Shown here: in pieces, positions 7,949 through 17,895 of the stretch
Layout: every line of letters starts with the position of its first letter
Numbering within the stretch: position 1 is the first letter of the stretch
Source of the DNA: an uncultured Cedecea sp.
GTDB taxonomy: Bacteria > Pseudomonadota > Gammaproteobacteria > Enterobacterales > Enterobacteriaceae
NCBI RefSeq assembly: GCF_947498825.1
Contig: NZ_CANMLV010000014.1
Coordinates: 62,001 to 126,000, forward strand
Length of the DNA stretch: 64,000 nucleotides
Direction of reading: 5' to 3'
Translations under genes and position numbers: made by a program
Notes under the pieces: generated by a model
Database searches by the model: none
What the model saw: only the letters and a program-made list of their open reading frames with translations
Told to the model about the DNA's origin: nothing

Positions 7949-8659
7949 TTATATCAGTTTTTCATCTGGAATTTTTTCAGGAAAGTGAGAGGTGTCAACA
8001 AAATACTTTTTATAGTTATTATGTGCTACGTAAACAGTAATTTTATCATTTTGAATGTAAGGCGATGGATCGTAATTGAAATTCTCGCTAGAAAATACAT
8101 ATATCTGATGGGTCTGTGGATCTAGCCACTGAGAAACAATTCGCCACGGAGAACGCCCATTAACGCTAATCGCTGTATTTAACTCAACATTCACAATTTT
8201 AGTTTCTAAGGGTTTCCCCTCGCGCAGCAGTTTACGGTATCTTCCAGCTTTATTTGATAATGCATATCCAATTGCACCAATAAATAAAAATACAGCACCA
8301 AATATGGCACTAAAAATAGTGTCAAAATAAAAGCTGGTGACACTATTTATCTGAGCAGTAGTTACTGATGCATTTTTACGATAGATAACATCAACGTTTT
8401 CCCCAAGGCTTTTACGGTAGGATGAACTCCCTACTGATGACTTAAAAATCACGGTTTTTCCAGCATCATCAATAAAAGTTACCTCAGGATACCAGACCGG
8501 TGAAGATGAACTATCGCTCCGGCTGTAACGCAGATCGGTAATTTTTCCTTCAGCATGTAAGGCTTCCTGCTGAAAAGCATAATTCGTATAGGCAAAATAA
8601 CTCGCAAGGCACAACAGTAGTAATCCGATTACCCGCATAGCTCCAAAAATTGTCTTCAT
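7949..8659 (-). CDS. DUF3592-type membrane protein
   Basis: 236 residues from the ATG at 8659, chosen because GAGGA stands five bases upstream; an in-frame start at 8692 lacks one. Two membrane segments bracket an exposed domain: MRVIGLLLLCLASYFAY near the N-terminus and IFSAIFGAVFLFIGAIGYAL near residue 115. The external part has the layout of DUF3592 (HAEGKITDL, WYPEVTFID, VDVIYRKN). Function of the family is unknown. It is flanked by spacers on both sides and appears monocistronic. Confidence 0.75.
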   Translation of the reverse strand: MKTIFGAMRVIGLLLLCLASYFAYTNYAFQQEALHAEGKITDLRYSRSDSSSSPVWYPEVTFIDDAGKTVIFKSSVGSSSYRKSLGENVDVIYRKNASVTTAQINSVTSFYFDTIFSAIFGAVFLFIGAIGYALSNKAGRYRKLLREGKPLETKIVNVELNTAISVNGRSPWRIVSQWLDPQTHQIYVFSSENFNYDPSPYIQNDKITVYVAHNNYKKYFVDTSHFPEKIPDEKLI

Positions 8660-8855
8660 TTGATCCTCGATTTCGATTTTACAGTGCGTCAACCCCGCTT
8701 ATTCCGCAAAAGTAGAGAATGGGATACCAGGATACTCACTGAATGCAGGCCAGTGAGTGCACGTTGAAGAGTGTGCTACCAGTAGCATGGCCGTTTACAG
8801 AGGAAAAATCGGAAAATTTAAAAATAAACAGAATTAAAGATTTTTCTTATGCTGA
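8660..8855. other. Spacer before the DUF3592 gene
   Basis: AT-rich sequence between the LysR gene end and the DUF3592 gene start. I see no gene or clear terminator. Confidence 0.4.
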
Positions 8856-9779
8856 CTAATTGGATAATTCATCAGAAATTTTTTGTAGCTCCTGCTGCAA
8901 CCAGTGTGTCGCCCCGCTCTTTCCACTACGAATATGTGAATAAATCTTTACTTCAAAAGGCGCTACGGCAAAAGGTAGCGCAAAAATTTTAAGCCGAGCC
9001 GTGCGGATAAATTTCTCAGCAGCACTCTTAGGTATGGCCATCAGGAGATCTGAGTTCTCTATAATAAAGGGGGCACTCAACATCGAGGGGGTTTTAATAG
9101 CAATTTTTCGGGTATGACCCAGACGTTCAAGTTCAATATCAAGCACTCCCTGAGTCTCATTCCATGGAGTGACAACCACATGTCTGGCTGCAAGATAGTC
9201 ACTCAATGTTAACTGTAATCGATTGATATTGCTGATAACAACATACTCATCTTTCTGCCAGCGAATGACTTCCAGGTCGGGATGTTCATGTTCATTAAGC
9301 GCATTGAATCCCAGCGCTAAATCAACCTCTCCGGCTAAGAGCTCGGTCAGTGCCGGGCTGTGCGGCAAGTAGCGAAACTCAAAACTGAGATAAGGCACGA
9401 TAGCCTGTAGTCGGGCCATTAATGGCGGAAAAATACAAAAAGCGGTGAAATCAGTAATCGCTATCTGTAAACAATCGGTACTGACTGAAGGGGAAAAATC
9501 TGGCTGAGGTGTGAGTTGCTGGTTTAAAAACGTCAGCGCAGAACTGACCGAAGGTGCCAGTTGAGTGGCGTAGACACTCGGGCACATGCGGTGTCCTTCG
9601 CGATAAAATAGCGGATCGTTCAGCGCACTGCGTAGGCGTGTTAGCGCATGACTGAGTGCTGAAGTACTGATGATTAGCTCTTCTGCGGCCAGCCGAACAG
9701 AGCGATGGCGATAGATAGCGTCGAACATCAGTAACAGGTTAAGATCAATACGGCGCAGTGCCGGATGCATAATATTCAT
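8856..9779 (-). CDS. LysR-family transcriptional regulator
   Basis: About 307 residues. The N-terminal winged helix-turn-helix is clear: LLLMFDAIYRHRSVRLAAEE then LIISTSALSHALTRLRSAL and DPLFYREGHRM (residues about 14-70), followed by a periplasmic-binding-protein-like effector domain. The DPLF form resembles the NodD/LinR-like subgroup. Start taken at the ATG at 9779; an ATG at 9770 is also possible and neither has a strong ribosome site. It is divergent from the acetyltransferase gene, 93 bp away, which may be its target. Confidence 0.9.
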   Translation of the reverse strand: MNIMHPALRRIDLNLLLMFDAIYRHRSVRLAAEELIISTSALSHALTRLRSALNDPLFYREGHRMCPSVYATQLAPSVSSALTFLNQQLTPQPDFSPSVSTDCLQIAITDFTAFCIFPPLMARLQAIVPYLSFEFRYLPHSPALTELLAGEVDLALGFNALNEHEHPDLEVIRWQKDEYVVISNINRLQLTLSDYLAARHVVVTPWNETQGVLDIELERLGHTRKIAIKTPSMLSAPFIIENSDLLMAIPKSAAEKFIRTARLKIFALPFAVAPFEVKIYSHIRSGKSGATHWLQQELQKISDELSN

Positions 9780-9872
9780 CAATATGTGATTTCATTGCAC
9801 TTAATTCTTTTAACAATAGCGATTAAGCTTGCAGCCAGCAATGTAAACCCGACAGATAAAAACAGGAATACC

Positions 9873-10349
9873 ATGAGTACAATCATCCGCCAGGCCACCC
9901 CAGAAGATGCGCAAGCTATTTACGATATGATTTATGAGCTGGCGGTGTATGAAAAAGCACCGGAAGAAGTTGTCACTACCGCCGATGAAATCAGAGATTC
10001 TTTGTTTGGTGAAGGCAGCAAAACAGAAGCATTAATCTGCGAGGTGGCAGGCAAAACCGTCGGTTACGCCGTCTTTTTTACCAGCTACTCGACCTGGCTT
10101 GGCCGCAATGGCATTTATATGGAAGACCTGTATGTTTCGCCTGCTGCCCGGGGACAAGGTGCCGGAAAGGCATTACTGAAAACCATCGCGCAGTATGCCG
10201 TGGAAAGAAAATGTGGTCGTCTGGAGTGGAGCGTACTGGACTGGAATCAACCGGCTATCGATTTTTATCTCAGTATCGGGGCTATCGAACAAGGTGAGTG
10301 GGTCCGCTATCGCCTGTCTGGCGATGCGTTAATCAACTTCGCCAAATAA
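9873..10349 (+). CDS. GNAT-family N-acetyltransferase
   Basis: 158 residues starting at the ATG at 9873, preceded by AGGAA; a longer frame from 9765 overlaps the divergent LysR gene and has no ribosome site. The acetyl-CoA pyrophosphate loop is seen as ARGQGAGKALL (about residues 91-101) after the beta-strand IYMEDLYVSP, and the C-terminal part has LEWSVLDWNQPAIDFYLSIGA, typical of diamine/spermidine-type acetyltransferases. Substrate is unknown. It stands opposite the LysR regulator. Confidence 0.88.
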   Translation: MSTIIRQATPEDAQAIYDMIYELAVYEKAPEEVVTTADEIRDSLFGEGSKTEALICEVAGKTVGYAVFFTSYSTWLGRNGIYMEDLYVSPAARGQGAGKALLKTIAQYAVERKCGRLEWSVLDWNQPAIDFYLSIGAIEQGEWVRYRLSGDALINFAK

Positions 10350-10407
10350 TCTGCGGCGGCTAGCGGGCTATCCTGACGACAGCCCGCTTAATCCGTCAGC
10401 GATGTGC

Positions 10408-11916
10408 TTACTTCAACAAGGTTGCCAGACCTTGCAGGCGTTCTGGATGACTTTTAATCTCCTCGGCCACAATAGCGGCTATCGCCTCAGCGCCTTTTTC
10501 CTGAAAATGCGTCCGGTCAGGATTCATAATATTGCCCGTTGTTGTTGCGTCAGCGTAGTAAGGATAGCGAGTCACATCAGTAACCCCCAGCCAGTAGTTT
10601 TTCCACTCAGGCTCCCCCAGGCTATTAGCAAACTCTCGGCTGCGGGTATCCAAATCAATCACCGCAACATGATTTTCGGTTGCCGTATCGATAATGGTTT
10701 GCGAGTAACTCCCCGGATAATCACCTTTGGTGGTGATATGAGTACTGGTGGTAATCGGAAAGAGTCCGGCAACTTCCTTGGTAACCTTCTTATCCTGGAT
10801 AATACGTGTTACTGGAGTGATAAGTACCGGGATAGCCCCTTTATCACTGGCCAGTTGTAGATATTTTTCCAGTGATTTTTGGAACGAGTAGTCTGGTCTG
10901 TTAGCCGGGAAACGGGGTGTCCCGTCTTCAGCATTGGCATAGGTACAACGGAAGGTCCAGTCGGTATCGCCTGTGACATTACATTTTTCATCATTGTGAC
11001 CAAACTGGATCAACAGATAGTCGCCCGCCTGAATATTCCCAGCTATCAAGTCAAACCAACCCTCAGTAATAAAACTGCGCGAGCTACGGCCTGATTGTGC
11101 AACGTTGATGACTTTAACATCCGCATCCGTTTTAAACTGACGGTTAAATGCTTGTCCCCATCCCATGCGCGGCAGAACTTCTGCCGGATAATTACTGGCA
11201 GTTGAGTCACCGGCAATAAAGACTCGGGTTTTATAATCGCTCCAGGGTTTTAAATGTGGATCGAGAGGATTACTGCTACGGATCTCCATCAAATTACGAT
11301 CATAGAGCGCAGTAGCGCCTCTTTCGGTTATTTTCGCATTGCTAAAACCGTCGCGATTAAAATATAGCTGGGTCAGAACAGCATCGACTCCCGTATGGTC
11401 AGCTTTCATTAAAGTGGTAACAGGATCAAAATGTTCCGCGTCACTGACACCGGCAGCCTTAAGTGCATCAAACAGATCGGCACGAAGTTTATTATTGGCC
11501 GCCTCAATTGTGGTAATTTTCGCTCCCGCAGGAGCACAGGCGGCTATCAGTTGCAACGAGCCTTGTAGTCCAAGATCGGTTTTGGCTACCACTGAGGCTA
11601 TTTTATCCGTCAGCGGATTAATATTCGCAATATTAACGACATTTTCCTGCAAAGTGGCCAGAACCGCGGCCAGTTGTATATCCCCTTGTTGCACACTCAA
11701 TAAAATTGGGGCTGTCATATCACTGGCAGATAATCCAAAATTACCCTCTGTATTTGTCTGTAATACGTTGCGAACTCCTTGCGCATCGCAAACGGTAATA
11801 CTGGCATTGGCAAGAGGGCCTCCTACAGCAGCAACGCCCTGGATAGATGTCGTCTGCGCCATGACGGAAGTAGAGAGCAACAAGCTTAATGTTATGGCGT
11901 ATGGTTTTAATTGCAT
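10408..11916 (-). CDS. Secreted CE12 pectin/rhamnogalacturonan acetylesterase (PaeY-like)
   Basis: 502 residues from the ATG at 11916, which has AGGGG upstream and starts a signal peptide (MQLKPYAITLSLLLSTSVMAQ). Residues about 25-225 form a beta-rich N-terminal region opening with a carboxypeptidase-regulatory-like fold. The C-terminal SGNH hydrolase has block I VFIAGDSTASN (Ser nucleophile), block II-like NVAQSGRSSRSF, block III IQFGHNDEK and the catalytic Asp/His in PDRTHFQEKGA. Carbohydrate esterase family 12 removes acetyl groups from pectin or rhamnogalacturonan in the periplasm or outside. The gene is alone, with a repeat fragment just upstream. It fits the plant-sugar theme of the hexuronate genes at 40-42 kb. 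Confidence 0.87.
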   Translation of the reverse strand: MQLKPYAITLSLLLSTSVMAQTTSIQGVAAVGGPLANASITVCDAQGVRNVLQTNTEGNFGLSASDMTAPILLSVQQGDIQLAAVLATLQENVVNIANINPLTDKIASVVAKTDLGLQGSLQLIAACAPAGAKITTIEAANNKLRADLFDALKAAGVSDAEHFDPVTTLMKADHTGVDAVLTQLYFNRDGFSNAKITERGATALYDRNLMEIRSSNPLDPHLKPWSDYKTRVFIAGDSTASNYPAEVLPRMGWGQAFNRQFKTDADVKVINVAQSGRSSRSFITEGWFDLIAGNIQAGDYLLIQFGHNDEKCNVTGDTDWTFRCTYANAEDGTPRFPANRPDYSFQKSLEKYLQLASDKGAIPVLITPVTRIIQDKKVTKEVAGLFPITTSTHITTKGDYPGSYSQTIIDTATENHVAVIDLDTRSREFANSLGEPEWKNYWLGVTDVTRYPYYADATTTGNIMNPDRTHFQEKGAEAIAAIVAEEIKSHPERLQGLATLLK

Positions 11917-11952
11917 AAGAACCCCTGCGCTACAATCAGAATATATATCTGT

Positions 11953-11977
11953 TATACCCGTCATACTTCAAGTTGTA
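11953..11977. repeat. TATACCC-type repeat fragment
   Basis: TATACCCGTCATACTTCAAG followed by TTGTAGC matches one terminal arm of the dispersed repeat; the other arm is absent. Confidence 0.75.
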
Positions 11978-12417
11978 GCAGTGCTGGAAAAGAAAAAATC
12001 AAGATGGGTAAGATAAATAATGCTGAATTACCCAAGTCTATTTGGATATCAAAAAACCAACTGCTAAATTATTTATAATCAATATCAGCCTGCAAAATCT
12101 ATCAAAAATGAAACATTGTTTTAATAACGCAGATCACAAATTCAGGAAAGAATCTGATTACTGAAGTGAAGAAAATGAGGGGGTTATTGCCTGCTATACA
12201 GGCTTGACGGTGATGGATGACAAAGACGAAACCGGATATACGGTTTTTTCGAACTAATGCCACATTACAATCCAGCCTGCAGCAGAATATTTCTGAATAC
12301 TGATTTTTGACAAAATAGCAATAGATATGTTTTTTACATCTTTAATAAAATTGAAATATTGGTTGCTTACTATCCTGGCTCACAAATTTTATTATTTCTA
12401 TCAGGAATAAATTATTT
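11978..12417. other. AT-rich intergenic region upstream of the phosphatase
   Basis: About 440 bp between divergent genes for the acetylesterase and the alkaline phosphatase. A TTGACA hexamer occurs at 12307-12312, but no good -10 box at 17 bp follows. I found no convincing PhoB box (CTGTCAT direct repeats). No gene is apparent. Confidence 0.4.
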
Positions 12418-14064
12418 ATGCGCTTTTTAAAATCACTTGTTTATACCGCTGTGTCAGTCTCACTGGCATTCCCACAATTATCAGCTGCTGCCACTACGAG
12501 CGAAAAACCACAAACCATTAAAAATGTGATCGTGATGATCCCAGATGGAATGAGTGTGACAGGTACAACGCTTGCTCGGCTTTATAAAGGGGAATCTCTT
12601 GCGCTTGACCCGCTAGCAAGTGGCTTAATGAGCACCTGGAATGGGGATGGTACTATTGCCGATTCGGCTCCTGCTGGTTCTGCTCTTTCCTCAGGCTGGA
12701 AATCCCAGAGCGGTAATATCGCCAGTACTGGGAAAAAATATGATTTACCGGGAGTCAAAACGCCCCGTCAGGGAGAAGAACTGCGTCCTGTCGCTACCCT
12801 GCTGGAAGCAGCAAAACTCAGTGGTCGCTCTGCCGGTATTATCAGTACCAGCGAATTTATGCACGCCACACCTGCTGATTTCAGTGCTCATGACCCTTCC
12901 CGTAAAAGCTACGATAATCTGACAGAGCAAATTGTCTATAATGGCTTGGATGTGATTTTAGGTGGCGGCGCTAAATATTTGAAAGCTGAGAACCGCGCTG
13001 ATAAAGAAGATATGGCTAAAATCCTCACTTCCCGTGGCTATACCATTATTAATACCCCCGATCAGCTCAATGCATTTGATGGCAAAAAACTGGTTGGTGT
13101 TTTTGGTAAGACAGATAAACACACCGCACTCTCTTATGACTTAGACCGTGATCCGGCGCTGGAGCCCTCACTGGGCGACATGACACAAAAAGCAATTGAC
13201 GTCTTGTCGCAAAATCCGGATGGCTTTTTCTTAATGGTGGAAGGATCAAAAGTTGACTGGGCAGCCCATGCTAATGATCCGGTCGGTATTGTCAGCGATG
13301 TCCTGGCATTTGATAACGCCGTAGCCAAAGCGGTTGAGTTCGCGAAAAAAGACGGTAATACCTTAATTGTTGCCATGACCGACCACGGTAACTCAGGTAT
13401 TTCGATCGGCGACCGTTCGACCTCAACCAATTATGATAAAACTCACTGGACAAGTTTTGTCGATCCACTGAAAAAAGCGAAAGTCACTGGCGAAGGCTTT
13501 GAAGCAATACTTGAAACTCAGTCAGCGAAACAAGATCCGGTAAAAATTCGTGCCTTAGCCCAGGAGTGGCTGGGTATTGATGATTTAACCGATGCTGAAG
13601 TGAAGAATATTATGGGTGCCAAAGCGGACTCACTGAACTATGTCGTCGGCCCTATTCTTGCTGAGCGAGCAAAAATCGGCTTCACCACTAACGGACATAC
13701 CGGTGAAGATGTGGTGCTGTACAGCTACGATCCACGCGGTCGCCTGCTGGGTGGCTTAATGGATAACACCGAAGTGGCGCAATTTATGGCAGCAGCGCTC
13801 GATGTCGACTTAGAACAAACCACTAACCGCCTGTTCCTCGACGCAGATACTGAGTTTAAAGCTAAAGGCGCAACCGTCACTGAAGATGTTACTGATGCAG
13901 AGAACCCGGTACTGGTCGTGAAAAAAGGCGATCAGACACTGAAGATCCCCCGTAATAAAAGCATTGCCTGGCTGAACGATAAAGAAGTCGTTTCAGAAGG
14001 CGTCAATGTCTATAACGGTTCTCGCTGGTTTGTTTCTCAGTCACTCGTAGACCAAATTAAATAA
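12418..14064 (+). CDS. Secreted alkaline phosphatase
   Basis: 548 residues with an N-terminal signal peptide ending near SAAATTSEK. Alkaline-phosphatase superfamily motifs are in order: metal ligand Asp in VIVMIPDGMS (about residue 42), nucleophile Ser in ADSAPAGSALSSG (about residue 82), VEGSKVDWAAHANDP (about residue 276), the metal pair in AMTDHGNSG (about residue 322) and the last His in NGHTGEDVVLYSYDP (about residue 423). It hydrolyses phosphomonoesters in the periplasm. It belongs to the broader family used by many bacteria rather than being a close PhoA of E. coli, which is shorter. Monocistronic; terminator at 14077. Confidence 0.88.
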   Translation: MRFLKSLVYTAVSVSLAFPQLSAAATTSEKPQTIKNVIVMIPDGMSVTGTTLARLYKGESLALDPLASGLMSTWNGDGTIADSAPAGSALSSGWKSQSGNIASTGKKYDLPGVKTPRQGEELRPVATLLEAAKLSGRSAGIISTSEFMHATPADFSAHDPSRKSYDNLTEQIVYNGLDVILGGGAKYLKAENRADKEDMAKILTSRGYTIINTPDQLNAFDGKKLVGVFGKTDKHTALSYDLDRDPALEPSLGDMTQKAIDVLSQNPDGFFLMVEGSKVDWAAHANDPVGIVSDVLAFDNAVAKAVEFAKKDGNTLIVAMTDHGNSGISIGDRSTSTNYDKTHWTSFVDPLKKAKVTGEGFEAILETQSAKQDPVKIRALAQEWLGIDDLTDAEVKNIMGAKADSLNYVVGPILAERAKIGFTTNGHTGEDVVLYSYDPRGRLLGGLMDNTEVAQFMAAALDVDLEQTTNRLFLDADTEFKAKGATVTEDVTDAENPVLVVKKGDQTLKIPRNKSIAWLNDKEVVSEGVNVYNGSRWFVSQSLVDQIK

Positions 14065-14076
14065 TTCCACTCTCAT

Positions 14077-14120
14077 TGAGTAAAGCTCGCGCGTGCAGAG
14101 CTTTACTCATCTTCTTTTCT
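14077..14120 (+). terminator. Terminator of the alkaline phosphatase gene
   Basis: TGAGTAAAGCTC (14077-14088) pairs perfectly with GAGCTTTACTCA (14098-14109) and is followed by the T-rich TCTTCTTTTCT. Confidence 0.8.
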
Positions 14121-14154
14121 GCCCCGTCAAATACCGCTTCTGAAGAACGCTCTT

Positions 14155-14192
14155 TATACCCGTCATACTTCAAGTTGCCCGGGTGTTGCCTG
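14155..14192. repeat. TATACCC-type repeat fragment
   Basis: TATACCCGTCATACTTCAAG plus TTGCCCGGGTGTTGCCTGCC matches the right arm (reverse complement) of the full copy at 17896-18022; truncated after that. Confidence 0.75.
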
Positions 14193-14260
14193 CCTAAGCA
14201 AGAAGTGAGTATTGACAGAGCATCATCAGCTAACTGATTTTTACTGACAGCGACAAGTCA

Positions 14261-15901
14261 TTAATCCGGGTAAGCGACCCAGTCACGATTACCTATCCGG
14301 ATATAGGATTTACCCTGATACTTTATCGTAACGGAAGTGGCATTTTCCGCCACACTCTCAGTTTCAGGTAATCCCTGTACCAGGGCTTTCCAGTCTACCG
14401 GGTTTGCCACAAAAATTTTCCCGTCCAGCGCACGCGTTACCAGCTCTGAAATCGCCAGATAACTGCTCGGTTGATTAATCTCTATGGGCATTCCTTCACG
14501 GGGATCCTTCATACCAATAAATTTAATGCCTGCAGGAACATGCGTCACTCTAGGGCTCGGAATATCACGCAAACCAGAGACTTGCATTCTATCCCCTTCA
14601 AGAGCTGCGCCATGTTCAGGAACAATAACCACCATAACCTTACGATTTGACTGCTCAAGCTTAGTCAGGAAAGCATCAAGCTCATCAAATAACTTCTGGG
14701 CACGCACTTTATAATCTGCCGGTTTGCTGTCATTCGGGTACTGGTTACCATCGTGCAAAGGAACCAAGTTGAAGAAAGTCGCGCTTCTGGCGGGCTCAAG
14801 GCCGCTTTTCAGGTTATCAAACCAGCGATTTAACACCGCACCATCGTTATAAATTGGTGACCCATCAAAAGCTTTCAGGTTCACCGGCAGATTACTCTGA
14901 TCCATCAACGGTATCTTTATATTGCCATTCTGACGCACTTCATCGAGGAAACCACCAAACTGCCCATTGTGATCCAGCATCAGCTGTTGACTGAAACCCA
15001 GGCGTGCCAGTTCATCAAATAAATAACACTGGCCATCTACAGGTTCGTAGAGATTTTTATGCGAAGTCTGCCCACAACTCGCTCTCAGTAAGCGAATCGC
15101 GGCCGGACCACTGTAGGAAGTCGCTGAATTAAACTCTTTAAACAGAATATCAAAATGCTTCCATAGTGGGTGTGAACTCAGACCAACATATTCAATATCG
15201 GACCATGACAGCGAGCAGATATTGATAATTAATAAATCGAAAGGTTCAGCATCTGCCGGTAATGCTGCCGGGAATTGTGTCTTGCGCTGCGCTTCAGTGG
15301 CATAAAACTTATCTAAATACGCAGTCAGGTTTTCATTCGTCGGTGCCGCGGCTTGCAGAGCATCATTACCGGCAACAACTGGATTCGCCGCAGCTTGCTG
15401 CGCTTGTGGAACTGACGGAGCTGAGAACAACAACGGACCAATAATGGGAGAGATATTGAGCCAGAGCATAATGGCAATGACAAAAGCGCTGACTCTTATC
15501 CAGGGATTTATCAGACGATAAATCACCAGCAAAATGAAAGCATAGCCGACCATTTTCCAGTTAACAAAACGCGCCGACAGCTCGAGTAGGTAGCTAAAGC
15601 TAAACTCAGTAACCTGACTTCCCTGGCTGATGATACTGTCTAAACCCGGTAGCCAGGTATCATGCCAGAACAGGGCAAAGCCTACCGGAAAAGCTATCCA
15701 GTCACGCAATTTACCAAGCCAACTTACGGATAGCGGCATCAGTAAAAAGGCCATAAAAACCAGGTTTTCCAGCGGATTGAAATTGAGATAGCCAGTCCAT
15801 AACAACGCAAATTTAGCTAAAAAATAATAGTTCCAGCAACCCAGGCCACGCCAGCGCGGGCCTGATGATAATGATTTTTCGGTAGATGTGTTATGCGTCA
15901 T
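14261..15901 (-). CDS. bcsG: Cellulose phosphoethanolamine transferase BcsG
   Basis: 546 residues (E. coli BcsG 559). The N-terminal third holds about five membrane segments; the rest is a periplasmic alkaline-phosphatase-fold domain. The nucleophile Ser lies in SATSYSGPAAIRLLRASCGQ at about residue 264, matching Ser278 of the E. coli enzyme, and zinc-site residues follow (VPLHDG, VIVPEHGAAL). Family role: transfers phosphoethanolamine from phosphatidylethanolamine to C6 of cellulose glucose, giving pEtN-cellulose. Last gene of bcsEFG; its start overlaps bcsF by 11 bp. Confidence 0.95.
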   Translation of the reverse strand: MTHNTSTEKSLSSGPRWRGLGCWNYYFLAKFALLWTGYLNFNPLENLVFMAFLLMPLSVSWLGKLRDWIAFPVGFALFWHDTWLPGLDSIISQGSQVTEFSFSYLLELSARFVNWKMVGYAFILLVIYRLINPWIRVSAFVIAIMLWLNISPIIGPLLFSAPSVPQAQQAAANPVVAGNDALQAAAPTNENLTAYLDKFYATEAQRKTQFPAALPADAEPFDLLIINICSLSWSDIEYVGLSSHPLWKHFDILFKEFNSATSYSGPAAIRLLRASCGQTSHKNLYEPVDGQCYLFDELARLGFSQQLMLDHNGQFGGFLDEVRQNGNIKIPLMDQSNLPVNLKAFDGSPIYNDGAVLNRWFDNLKSGLEPARSATFFNLVPLHDGNQYPNDSKPADYKVRAQKLFDELDAFLTKLEQSNRKVMVVIVPEHGAALEGDRMQVSGLRDIPSPRVTHVPAGIKFIGMKDPREGMPIEINQPSSYLAISELVTRALDGKIFVANPVDWKALVQGLPETESVAENATSVTIKYQGKSYIRIGNRDWVAYPD

Positions 15902-16088
15902 TTTTTTTATCTGTCTTCGCGGAGGACTGGTGCAATATTCCGTACGGCTTAATAAAGCGAGGTTTCAGAAATCGTAAACGTATTACGGCGCGTAATGCGG
16001 GCAACCTTGATTTCAATATATAACCTGCCGGAATAAAAATAATGGCACATAAAATAATCAACTGAATAATGTCGACCGAATTCATCAT
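15891..16088 (-). CDS. bcsF: BcsF, small membrane protein of cellulose synthesis
   Basis: 65 residues with one N-terminal membrane helix (VDIIQLIILCAIIFIPAGYI) and a basic tail, as in E. coli BcsF (63 residues). In the family it anchors c-di-GMP-bound BcsE near BcsG at the inner membrane. The start overlaps the bcsE stop (ATGA). Confidence 0.92.
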   Translation of the reverse strand: MMNSVDIIQLIILCAIIFIPAGYILKSRLPALRAVIRLRFLKPRFIKPYGILHQSSAKTDKKNDA

Positions 16089-17695
16089 GATGGTTTCTTA
16101 ACCTGAATATCATTCAGCAAGGTAAAAGGTACCGGAGAATGTGCAGATGTAGTGTCAACGGCAGAAGCGCTATCCGTTAATTCCGGGGCCTCTACGACTA
16201 ACTCCGGCATCAGGCTCATATCATTCTGCCACACGATTGGCTGCTTTATCTTAAAACGGTATAGCTGAGAGGTAATCTGTTCATCGGTATACCACACCAG
16301 GCAATGACTAAAAATATCGCCAAGCCTGAGAGAGAAGATACGCTGGAGCACAGAATGCATATCATTGAGGTGACAGTTTGCCAGGAAAAGCATCAGACAA
16401 TCTTCCCCGAGCGTAATAATATCCCCCATGCGTTTTATCCGGCATACCGTCAGCGCCTGGTTCGGACGCAGTCCCACAAGCGGCCGTAGCGCCACTAAAA
16501 TACCTTTATGATCGGCCGCCAGAGCAGAGTTCTGAATCAATTCATTAATCGTACTGCTGAATACTTCTTTCGACTGATAACCCTTTAACGCCTGCGGCTT
16601 CATTTGTTGAATGATGCTATCCAGATTGCTTGAAATCGTCTGACTGAAGAACGTTCCCTGCACGCTGTTCACCATATTCAAACAGCGGGGCAGCGAAACT
16701 TCTTGTGGAATAATCAGCGTAGCCCCACAGTTCAGCAGTAATTGTACGTCCGCCGCTCTGAGCTGCCCGTGTCTTTCACGAACAATAATCTTTAGCGCAT
16801 TACCCCGTTGTATGCGTAAGGTGTGTATTTGATGGCTGAGTTCAACAATCTGATTTTGTTTAGAAAAAAAGAAAATAATGGTAGCCGCATTCGCTAAACT
16901 GGCCGATTCAAAAACCCTGTCATTATTTTCATAAATCAGCCAGTTTGCGGATAATTCAGGCGTCCCTTCCAGAACATCTATATGACTGATAATAATATCT
17001 TCATCGCCATAATTTTGTGGCGTACTGTGAGTATCATAAATAACCTGCCAGCAATTATCACAGTACTGAAGCACCAGGCGAAGTCCTGCACTCACCCCAC
17101 GTTCATTACACCAAAAGGCCACATCATAATGGTGGTTATTCATCAAGCGGGCTAAACCGGAAATAGAGTGATGGGCATTAAGTAGCAAAGAATATTGTTT
17201 ATTAATAAGCTTCCCGGTGTTAATCAATAACAGTGAACATTGCTGTTCAGTTGCCCATGCAGCAAGATCCTCTAAATCAGACCTGAGGGTGTTACCATCT
17301 GTTTTATCAAATGCATTTTCCGGGAATAACACAATAAAAAAAGTATGCCGCGGGTTAATACTACACATCAGGTCTCTGGATAATATCCCTAATTTTTCAC
17401 CGGAATCGGGCAGGGAAAATAGATAAATAAGCTCAGGCCCGGCCTTTCTATGATATTTTATTTCGTCACACAGGGTTGCAGAAGGGGCGACAACAGCGAC
17501 TTTAGCCGAGGCAGGTTGCGAGGTAATTGATTGATTAATAATATTTATTGCGTCATTTTTATTATCCACATTAAGCCACCACACCCCACCAGCAGGCATA
17601 TGGCTCAGCTCTTCCTGAAGAGCATCAATACCTAATGTAAACACTGGGTTAGCAGTTTTATCAACCGGTATGCCGGACTTAAAATTAAGGCGCAT
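16085..17695 (-). CDS. bcsE: BcsE, c-di-GMP-binding cellulose regulator
   Basis: 536 residues (E. coli 523). The C-terminal GIL domain keeps the RxGD c-di-GMP signature at Arg422-Met-Gly-Asp425 (CRIKRMGDIITLGED). The N-terminal two thirds correspond to the degenerate ATPase-like and receiver-like modules of the family. BcsE recruits BcsF/BcsG and enhances cellulose output. First gene of the three-gene operon divergent from bcsRQABC; 468 bp lie between the two. Confidence 0.93.
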   Translation of the reverse strand: MRLNFKSGIPVDKTANPVFTLGIDALQEELSHMPAGGVWWLNVDNKNDAINIINQSITSQPASAKVAVVAPSATLCDEIKYHRKAGPELIYLFSLPDSGEKLGILSRDLMCSINPRHTFFIVLFPENAFDKTDGNTLRSDLEDLAAWATEQQCSLLLINTGKLINKQYSLLLNAHHSISGLARLMNNHHYDVAFWCNERGVSAGLRLVLQYCDNCWQVIYDTHSTPQNYGDEDIIISHIDVLEGTPELSANWLIYENNDRVFESASLANAATIIFFFSKQNQIVELSHQIHTLRIQRGNALKIIVRERHGQLRAADVQLLLNCGATLIIPQEVSLPRCLNMVNSVQGTFFSQTISSNLDSIIQQMKPQALKGYQSKEVFSSTINELIQNSALAADHKGILVALRPLVGLRPNQALTVCRIKRMGDIITLGEDCLMLFLANCHLNDMHSVLQRIFSLRLGDIFSHCLVWYTDEQITSQLYRFKIKQPIVWQNDMSLMPELVVEAPELTDSASAVDTTSAHSPVPFTLLNDIQVKKPS

Positions 17696-17895
17696 AAGAT
17701 TTTCAGTTTTAATAAGATATTGTATTGAAAAAAGCTTTTTCAGCTCTACCGTCGATAATATATTTCATTTTATTAAAAATTTTGTCATCATACTACTGAT
17801 AATTTACGTATAATAACACAGCAGAGCGGTATACCTGCGAGTCTACCGGCCAATGGCGTCATTAATTTATATTCAGCCTCACAAAATATATTATT

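Noticed and set aside
11978-12417. PhoB box before the alkaline phosphatase
   Set aside because: I searched by eye for CTGTCAT-type direct repeats and saw none that fit.
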